Shown here piece by piece: positions 43,206 to 48,474 of a stretch of DNA of 48,474 bases. The notes under the pieces are model-generated. The model searched no databases. It had not been told where the DNA came from and was given only the letters and a program-made list of their open reading frames with translations. A program made the position numbers and the translations under genes. The number at the start of each line of letters is the position of its first letter. The first letter of the stretch is position 1. The DNA comes from an uncultured Bacteroidota bacterium (lineage in GTDB: Bacteria > Bacteroidota > Bacteroidia > Chitinophagales > Saprospiraceae): NCBI GenBank assembly GCA_903905445.1, contig CAIVGO010000488.1:1-48474 (forward strand). The letters run 5' to 3'.

Positions 43206-43904
43206 ATGTTGACCGCAATTGCGCTTGATGATGAACCTTTGGCGCTGCAACTCTTGCAGGCGTACGGCAACCAAACGCCGGCACTGGCATCCATAGAAAC
43301 TTTCTCCGATGCAGGACAAGCCGCCAAACGCTTACAAGCGGGTGAAGTGGATTTGTTGTTTTTAGATATACAAATGCCGGATATCAGTGGCCTGCAATTT
43401 TTCAACAGCCTGTCAACGCCGCCAATGGTTATTTTTACCACGGCCTTTGCCGAATACGCCGCCGAGGGCTTCAACCTGGATGCGGTAGATTACTTGGTCA
43501 AACCATTTGAATTGGAACGTTTTCAAAAGGCGGTGCAAAAAGCGGCCGATTACCAGCGGTTTTTGCAAATGGATCCACAAGATTCGAATCAAAAGGGCGA
43601 TAGTTTGTTTGTTAAGGCGGAATACAGTGTGGTTAAAATCCCGTTCGATGATATTGTGCTGATTGAGGGTTTTGACGATTATATTAAAATACACGCTGGC
43701 GGCAAACCGGTGCTTACCTTGATGTCGCTCAAGGGGGTTTTTGAAAAATTGCCCCAAGGGAAGTTTTTACGGGTGCATCGCTCTTATATAATCGCCTTGG
43801 ATCGGGCTGAAAGTTTGCGGCGCGGTCAAATTAGCATTGCCGGGCGACAGGTGCCGGTGGGTGATCGGTATTTGGCAGAGGTGCGGGCCGCGTTTGGTAC
43901 GTAG
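43206..43904 (+). CDS. LytTR-family response regulator
   Basis: A 232-residue DNA-binding regulator paired with the kinase just upstream. Receiver domain: acidic pair in ALDDEPLA (D8, D9), phospho-acceptor D54 in LLFLDIQMPDI, and Lys99 in DYLVKPFE. LytTR domain about 130-232: LFVKAEYSVVKIPFDDIVLIEGFDDYIKI, then MSLKGVFEKLPQGKFLRVHRSYII. The stop codon TAG (43902-43904) is formed by the first bases of a GTAGGGAC-type repeat, so this repeat may have reset the C-terminus. Start at 43206 follows the kinase closely; 43185 is an alternative. Confidence 0.93.
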   Translation: MLTAIALDDEPLALQLLQAYGNQTPALASIETFSDAGQAAKRLQAGEVDLLFLDIQMPDISGLQFFNSLSTPPMVIFTTAFAEYAAEGFNLDAVDYLVKPFELERFQKAVQKAADYQRFLQMDPQDSNQKGDSLFVKAEYSVVKIPFDDIVLIEGFDDYIKIHAGGKPVLTLMSLKGVFEKLPQGKFLRVHRSYIIALDRAESLRRGQISIAGRQVPVGDRYLAEVRAAFGT

Positions 43905-44018
43905 GGACAGGTCGCGACCTGTCCGCGCGTGGGTGGACGGGGCGCGCCTGTCCGTGCGTGGGTGGACGGGTCGCGACCCGTCCGTACGCGACCCGTCCGT
44001 ACGCGACCCGTCCGTACA
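43901..44018. repeat. GC-rich palindromic repeat array, GGTCGCGACC core (copy 3)
   Basis: Starts with GTAGGGACAGGTCGCGACC and continues through variant units (GGACGGGGCGCGCCTGTCC, GGACGGGTCGCGACCCGTCC) separated by GCGTGGGTG, ending with three direct copies of CGCGACCCGTCCGTA. It overlaps the stop of the LytTR gene. Confidence 0.85.
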
Positions 44019-44074
44019 TTTCAGCGGTGAAGTGTTAAATTATAAGAAAACGCCGCATTCCCCCCAAACTGAAT

Positions 44075-44082
44075 TATTTTTG
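44075..44082 (+). promoter_or_regulatory. -7 promoter element of the unknown-pair operon (TATTTTTG)
   Basis: A TAnnTTTG match ending 4 bases before the ATG at 44087, again suggesting a leaderless mRNA. Confidence 0.45.
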
Positions 44083-44086
44083 GGCG

Positions 44087-45202
44087 ATGAAACACCCACT
44101 CCTCCTTTTTGCCGCCCTGGTACTTACCCTGCACTGCCATTCGAGCGCAGGCCCTACACCCATCATCCCGGCTTTTTATATTTGGCAAACCGAGCCCGAT
44201 TATTATAGCTACAATCTGGTGAAAAAACTCGGCGTCCAAAAAATCTTCCTGCGCCTGTTTGATGTGGCCTGGGATGGACAAAAACCGATTCCCGCCGGAC
44301 CGTATCGCGGTGATTTTGGCTATCCTGATACTGAAATGATCCCCGTGGTATTTATCACCAACGAAACCATGCAGCACCTCGATTCTTCGGGTTGTGTGGA
44401 TTTGGCAACGCGCATTTCCCGAAAATCGAAGGCCATGTTGCGCCGGATGGAAAGTTCTATGCGCACGAGCAACCGTTGGGATTTGATGTATGCCGATTCC
44501 GCCCTTAGTGAAGCGCATCGGGAAGATAGCCTCTTGAAATTAGGAAATGCCTGGCTTCAAAACATCCACCATTTTCAAATAGATTGCGACTGGACGGCCT
44601 CCACCCGTGCCCGGTATTTTTACCTGCTTGAACAACTACAGGCGCTCAATCCGGAGTGGACATTTTCCTGCACCATTCGCTTGCATCAATATAAAAACCC
44701 GGAAAAAACAGGGGTTCCGCCGGTAAAAAGCGGCATACTCATGTGTTACAATGTGGATGACTTGAAAGATCCCGCCACTGAAAATTCTATTTTCAATTAT
44801 AACGAGACCCGCAAATACCTGCAAAACGCGCCGAAATACCCCATGCCGCTCGATGTGGCTTTACCCGCCTTTCGTTGGGGCGTATTGTTCCATCTCAATC
44901 AGTTTCAATGCATTATCCCGGACAATGCCCTGGGGCCTGCTACGATGGAGCGCCTGGAAGCGATTGATAAAACGCATTTCCGTGCGCGCATGGATTTTAC
45001 CCTCAACGACCATTTTATCCGGGAAGGCGATATCGTACGGATGGAAGAAGCGGACGATCAGGAACTTTTACAAACCATCCAATTGTTGCGCACACAAAGC
45101 CTCGCCCAACCCCTCACCGTGTCCTTTTTTCATTTGAATTCCAGCCTCAACGAAGATGAAACAATTCCGAAATTTCAAAAAATACTTGCTGCTTTTAATT
45201 AG
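44087..45202 (+). CDS. Lipoprotein of unknown function, TIM-barrel-like
   Basis: A 371-residue predicted lipoprotein (MKHPLLLFAALVLTLHC, Cys at 17). Its ordered alternation of strands and helices (PIIPAFYIWQTEPDYYSY, KIFLRLFDVAWDG, HHFQIDCDWTASTRARYFYL, TFSCTIRLHQYKN, SGILMCYNVDDL, PLDVALPAFRW) reads like a glycosidase-type TIM barrel, with acidic residues in QIDCDWT and CYNVDD. I do not recognise a named family. Its 3' end overlaps the next gene by 47 bases in another frame, so the two are tightly linked and probably work together. Confidence 0.65.
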   Translation: MKHPLLLFAALVLTLHCHSSAGPTPIIPAFYIWQTEPDYYSYNLVKKLGVQKIFLRLFDVAWDGQKPIPAGPYRGDFGYPDTEMIPVVFITNETMQHLDSSGCVDLATRISRKSKAMLRRMESSMRTSNRWDLMYADSALSEAHREDSLLKLGNAWLQNIHHFQIDCDWTASTRARYFYLLEQLQALNPEWTFSCTIRLHQYKNPEKTGVPPVKSGILMCYNVDDLKDPATENSIFNYNETRKYLQNAPKYPMPLDVALPAFRWGVLFHLNQFQCIIPDNALGPATMERLEAIDKTHFRARMDFTLNDHFIREGDIVRMEEADDQELLQTIQLLRTQSLAQPLTVSFFHLNSSLNEDETIPKFQKILAAFN

Positions 45203-47549
45203 CATTCCGCTGCTCTGTAACCAGCCAGAACCTGCTTCGGCTTGTTGGTATGATGGCAGCGAAGGGGATGACATTCGTTTTGTGCTGTTTCGGCCCGATT
45301 TGGGTGAAAACCAGGCCTGGACGCCTTTTTATTACACCTATTTTTATTACTATGGGCAAAATAGCTTCGACTGGCCCAAAGACGCGCCCAAATTCACCGA
45401 TGTTTCCAAGGATGAACAACAGATCATCGCGCAATGGAAGGCAGCCGTAAATGAGCCTGCTGTGCGGGACACCGATTTGTACAACATTCTTTTCAATACC
45501 AGTCCCGATATCCTGCTCAATGCCCAAACCGCTCCCGAAAAGGCATTTCCCGGCAATACGTTTATCCAGGCTTTGCAAAAATCAGCACATCAGGCACTTT
45601 GGGAATATTTGTTGGACCTGAAGGAAGCCGAAAAATACACCATGCTCAATGTAGATTGGGATATGTCGGAAACACAACAAACGGACTATAATGCGCAGGC
45701 CGAAAGTTTGGTGCAGCGGCTTTCCCGCAAACTCGAAAAACAAGACCTTAGCGACTTTCTGAAACCGCGCTATGCTTTTACGTTGTTGCGGCTCAAGTTT
45801 TACAATACTTCAGACAAGACAGAAGGGATTGCCCAAATAAAGGATTTGTACAACCGTTATTTGGCACCCTTGCCCAAAACGGATATCCTGCAGGCCTGGG
45901 GCCTCCATTATTTAGCCCAAATAGAACCCGACGAAGGCCGTTGCGCCTACTTGAATGCCCTGGTATTCGATCGTAGCGACAGCAAAAAAGTGCGCTCCCA
46001 CCAATTGTTTGTAAGCGCAAATGCCCATAAAGCCCTGCCTTTTGCTAAAAATGCCAGCGAACGCAGCGTCATCCGCACCTTGAAAGAACTGAATAATCCG
46101 GGAAAATCGCTCGACAACATCCGAAAAATACTGGAGGATGAACCGGATAGTAAATACCTAGCGCTGTTGGTAAGTCGGGAAATTAATAAATTGGAAAACT
46201 GGATTTTTACGCCCGAGTATTTGCAAACCAGCGGATCAGTACATCACTCGTCGATCGGTGTCGAAGATTGGGACCAACGGGAGGCCTATTCCCGATATCC
46301 CCAAAAATGGCGCGCCCGTGACCTTGAATACCTGCGCACGCTGCGAAAAACACTGCAAACCGCCCTTCCCAAGACCAAAGTAAATGCCGATTTGCTCAAT
46401 TTGGCGGTAGCGCATTTGTATTTATTGGACCACCAGGCCGCGGCGGCGCTTCCGTTTATCACGGCTGTTCAACGCAACACACCCGTTTATGCCTTGCAAA
46501 AACGACTCCTGGAATTTTCCTATTTAATGCAAACGGCCAACCTGAATGCGCCCGAAACCCAACAGAAAATGGTGGAGGTGTTGCGCTGGCTGGAAAAAAA
46601 CCAGGCTAAAATCCTCACCGGGCCGCGCACGTTCAGCATGGCCATGGCGCTGCTGGCCAATACCTACAAAAAAACGGGGCAGGCAGATATGGTAGCATTG
46701 TTGCAAAACCGCGGCGAACTCAAAACCTTTTTTGGCGGCTATTGCACGGCGTTTTACAGCCATATTCACTATCTTGATCAATATGGCGATCTGGAATCGG
46801 TGCAATCGGTGATTAATCGGATTGAAAAGAAAAACAAAACCCCGTTTGAGGCTTTTCTCACCGAACAATACGCCAACGCAAATCCGTTTTACGACCTCCT
46901 GGGCACCATGTACCTGCGGCGCGGCCAAACGGAAAAGGCTTTGAGCATTTTTGAAAAAGTACCCGATACGTACTGGAATTCCGCTTATGAATACGCCTAT
47001 TATTTAGACGACGATCCCTTTCACCGGATCAAAATGCTTGCCATGCCCGAAACCTTCGATGTGTACAACAAAAAGACCATGGCGGCACGACTTTTGACCC
47101 TCGAAAAAACGGTACAGGCACTTCCAGCGCAAAGCGATACCAGTTACCTCGAATTGGGTAATGCCTGGTACAATTTTTCGAAGTACGGTAATTCCTGGAT
47201 GTTTATGACGTACGGATGGAGCGAGCATGGATTGTTCCCGACCTTCATAAGTGGCGAATTACCCGATGTGTTGCAGCCGGAAGCCCTGTTCAAAGCCAAT
47301 TATTACCGCATGGAAAAAGCGGAATATTATTACAAAAAAGCCCTCGAAACCAGCCAAAACACAGAGTTGAAGGCCCTCGCGGCTTTTATGCTGGCAGAAA
47401 TTGATCAAACCCGTTATTTCCAGCAACCAACCGCAAAATCAATTTATGTGGGCGAATTTGGGAAGCAATATTATGTGCAATTTCAGCAGACCAAGTTTTT
47501 TAAAGATCACCCTTGCCCCATGATTGAAAATTTTATGCAAAAAAAATAA
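45156..47549 (+). CDS. Large exported helical-repeat protein of unknown function
   Basis: A 797-residue protein with signal peptide FKKYLLLLISIPLLC and a mature start ACWYDGSEGDDIRFVLFRPDL. Most of it is alpha-helical with TPR-like pairs (for example FYDLLGTMYLRRGQTEKALSIFEKVP and YYRMEKAEYYYKKALETSQNTELKALAAFMLAEI). Tyr and Trp are abundant near the N-terminus. It overlaps the TIM-barrel-like lipoprotein gene by 47 bases. Together they form a two-gene unit; a surface complex is a fair guess, but no function is known to me. Confidence 0.65.
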   Translation: MKQFRNFKKYLLLLISIPLLCNQPEPASACWYDGSEGDDIRFVLFRPDLGENQAWTPFYYTYFYYYGQNSFDWPKDAPKFTDVSKDEQQIIAQWKAAVNEPAVRDTDLYNILFNTSPDILLNAQTAPEKAFPGNTFIQALQKSAHQALWEYLLDLKEAEKYTMLNVDWDMSETQQTDYNAQAESLVQRLSRKLEKQDLSDFLKPRYAFTLLRLKFYNTSDKTEGIAQIKDLYNRYLAPLPKTDILQAWGLHYLAQIEPDEGRCAYLNALVFDRSDSKKVRSHQLFVSANAHKALPFAKNASERSVIRTLKELNNPGKSLDNIRKILEDEPDSKYLALLVSREINKLENWIFTPEYLQTSGSVHHSSIGVEDWDQREAYSRYPQKWRARDLEYLRTLRKTLQTALPKTKVNADLLNLAVAHLYLLDHQAAAALPFITAVQRNTPVYALQKRLLEFSYLMQTANLNAPETQQKMVEVLRWLEKNQAKILTGPRTFSMAMALLANTYKKTGQADMVALLQNRGELKTFFGGYCTAFYSHIHYLDQYGDLESVQSVINRIEKKNKTPFEAFLTEQYANANPFYDLLGTMYLRRGQTEKALSIFEKVPDTYWNSAYEYAYYLDDDPFHRIKMLAMPETFDVYNKKTMAARLLTLEKTVQALPAQSDTSYLELGNAWYNFSKYGNSWMFMTYGWSEHGLFPTFISGELPDVLQPEALFKANYYRMEKAEYYYKKALETSQNTELKALAAFMLAEIDQTRYFQQPTAKSIYVGEFGKQYYVQFQQTKFFKDHPCPMIENFMQKK

Positions 47550-47558
47550 GCGCACCTC

Positions 47559-47590
47559 TTGACAAGCATTCGAAAAGCCTTTACATTTGT
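47559..47590 (+). promoter_or_regulatory. Promoter of the J-domain gene
   Basis: TTGACA (47559-47564) and TACATTTG (47583-47590) with an 18-base spacer; the ATG follows 22 bases later. Confidence 0.6.
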
Positions 47591-47612
47591 GTCATAAATA
47601 CGCAAATTCAAA

Positions 47613-48474
47613 TGGACGCCACGAATCTTATTGTAAAATTACAATCCAGCCACAGGCCAGAGGACATTTTTACCCGTCGTAATTTTAAAAAAGAATACCT
47701 GGCCTACATCAAATTGCTGCATCCCGATGTTTGTTCGGAACCCGGGGCTTCAGATGCTACCAGCAAACTAAATGATTTGCGGGAAGTCATGGAATCGCGG
47801 TTTTTGCTCCGCGATGACGCCGGAGAAATTCGGGTGGCCGATGAAAAGACTTTATTGTTTCAAGGAGATAAAACCTTGTTAAACAAATCTTTACAGCAAT
47901 ACCGGCGCTTAATGGCATTTAAGGATGACGCAGCCCGGCATTTTCAAAAATATTTACCCGAATCCATGGAATGGCAGGGCGATGCCTTGTGCGTACGCAG
48001 CGCACATGCGATGGTTCCGCTTTCGGGCTTACAATTGCCGCGCGAACACGTTACCTGGGTGACCAGCCGAATGCTCGAATGGGTGTCGTGGTTGCATCAG
48101 GTCGGGTACAGCCACAACGGCATCAATCCTGAAAGTGTGTGCCTGGTACCCGAATCGCATGGCATTGTCATCACCTCTTTTTACCACCAGGCCCCTTTGA
48201 ACAGCAAATTGAGCACCATTTCGGGCGCTTACCTGCCCTGGTATGCTCCGAGTGTGTTTGATCAGAAAAAGGCCGTTTCAGGAATTGACCTCGGATTATT
48301 ACAACGCACGGCCTTGTACTTGCTGGGCGACCCATCCGGGCATGGGGTTAAGCTAAAAATGACCGAACCTGCCCCTTTGATTGATTTTTTAATTGCCAGC
48401 CATACCGAAGCCGTGCCCACTTATGAGCAATACCGCACGATGTTGCGCACGGTATTCGGCAAACCAGTCTTTCA
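47613..48474 (+). CDS. J-domain protein with kinase-like (pseudokinase) region, 3' end outside window
   Basis: The frame is open from the ATG at 47613 to the right edge (287 codons). The start forms a J-like domain: FTRRNFKKEYLAYIKLLHPDV with the HPD motif at 37-39, followed by SKLNDLREVME, which matches helix IV of DnaJ domains. From about residue 80 the sequence resembles a protein kinase fold: LCVRSAHAMVPLSGL as a hinge, then WLHQVGYSHNGINPESVCLV (160-179), where a kinase would have HRDxKPEN. The catalytic Asp, Lys and Asn are replaced by Gly, Asn and Ser, and the expected DFG region is absent (ITSFYH). It is therefore likely a pseudokinase. The partner genes lie outside. Confidence 0.7.

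Noticed and set aside
43901-44018. CRISPR array
   Set aside because: Units are short palindromes with almost no spacers and no cas genes nearby.

Overview
The window looks like chromosome of a Bacteroidota bacterium, most likely of the Saprospiria/Chitinophagia type. The evidence is a SusC/SusD pair, the PorX regulator of type IX secretion (T9SS), several exported proteins ending in T9SS sorting domains, DUF4270 next to a single-domain starch/glycogen synthase, many lipoproteins, and promoters with the Bacteroidota -7 element TAnnTTTG, often only a few bases before the ATG. The organism cannot be named from sequence alone.

Layout. Positions 1-5.7 kb, minus strand: DUF4270 lipoprotein (cut by the left edge), glycogen/starch synthase, a small alpha/beta-barrel-like protein, a 14-repeat exported protein with a peptidoglycan-binding end, and an HD phosphohydrolase. 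5.8-8.0 kb, plus: porX and 3-hydroxyanthranilate dioxygenase. 8.0-14.7 kb, minus: a membrane protein, a lipoprotein, rsgA, L-serine dehydratase, a DbpA-like helicase and an XRE-cupin regulator, separated by three kinds of intergenic repeat including a MITE-like element. 14.7-21.4 kb, plus: SusC, SusD, a small lipoprotein and a T9SS cargo protein. 21.5-24.8 kb, minus: a giant FG-GAP/ASPIC lipoprotein. 25.2-35.6 kb: a PhoD-like phosphatase fused to PA14, a PKD/Ycf48-like T9SS cargo, a membrane protein, an OmpA protein related to the 14-repeat protein, a TonB-dependent receptor and a T9SS-exported phosphodiesterase.

36-39.5 kb is the most unusual part. A TerB-like gene and a TROVE-vWA (Ro60/Rsr) gene are followed by a 576-base gene-free stretch. 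That stretch carries three tandem copies of a 24-base motif, and two of the copies continue into RNAs that can fold as circularly permuted tRNA mimics: T-arm, then the 3' acceptor strand, then a capping loop of about 20 nt, then the 5' acceptor strand, then U8-A9 and a D-arm. I read this as a tandem array of Y RNAs of the YrlA kind serving the Ro60 protein. It ends in a U-tract and a strong terminator, after which comes a CopG-like antitoxin/PIN toxin pair.

39.5-48.5 kb: ruvX, def, glyA (convergent), a LytS/LytTR two-component pair, a two-gene unit of unknown exported proteins with overlapping frames, and a J-domain/pseudokinase fusion cut by the right edge. GC-rich palindromes with the core GGTCGCGACC recur at three places between 31 and 44 kb.
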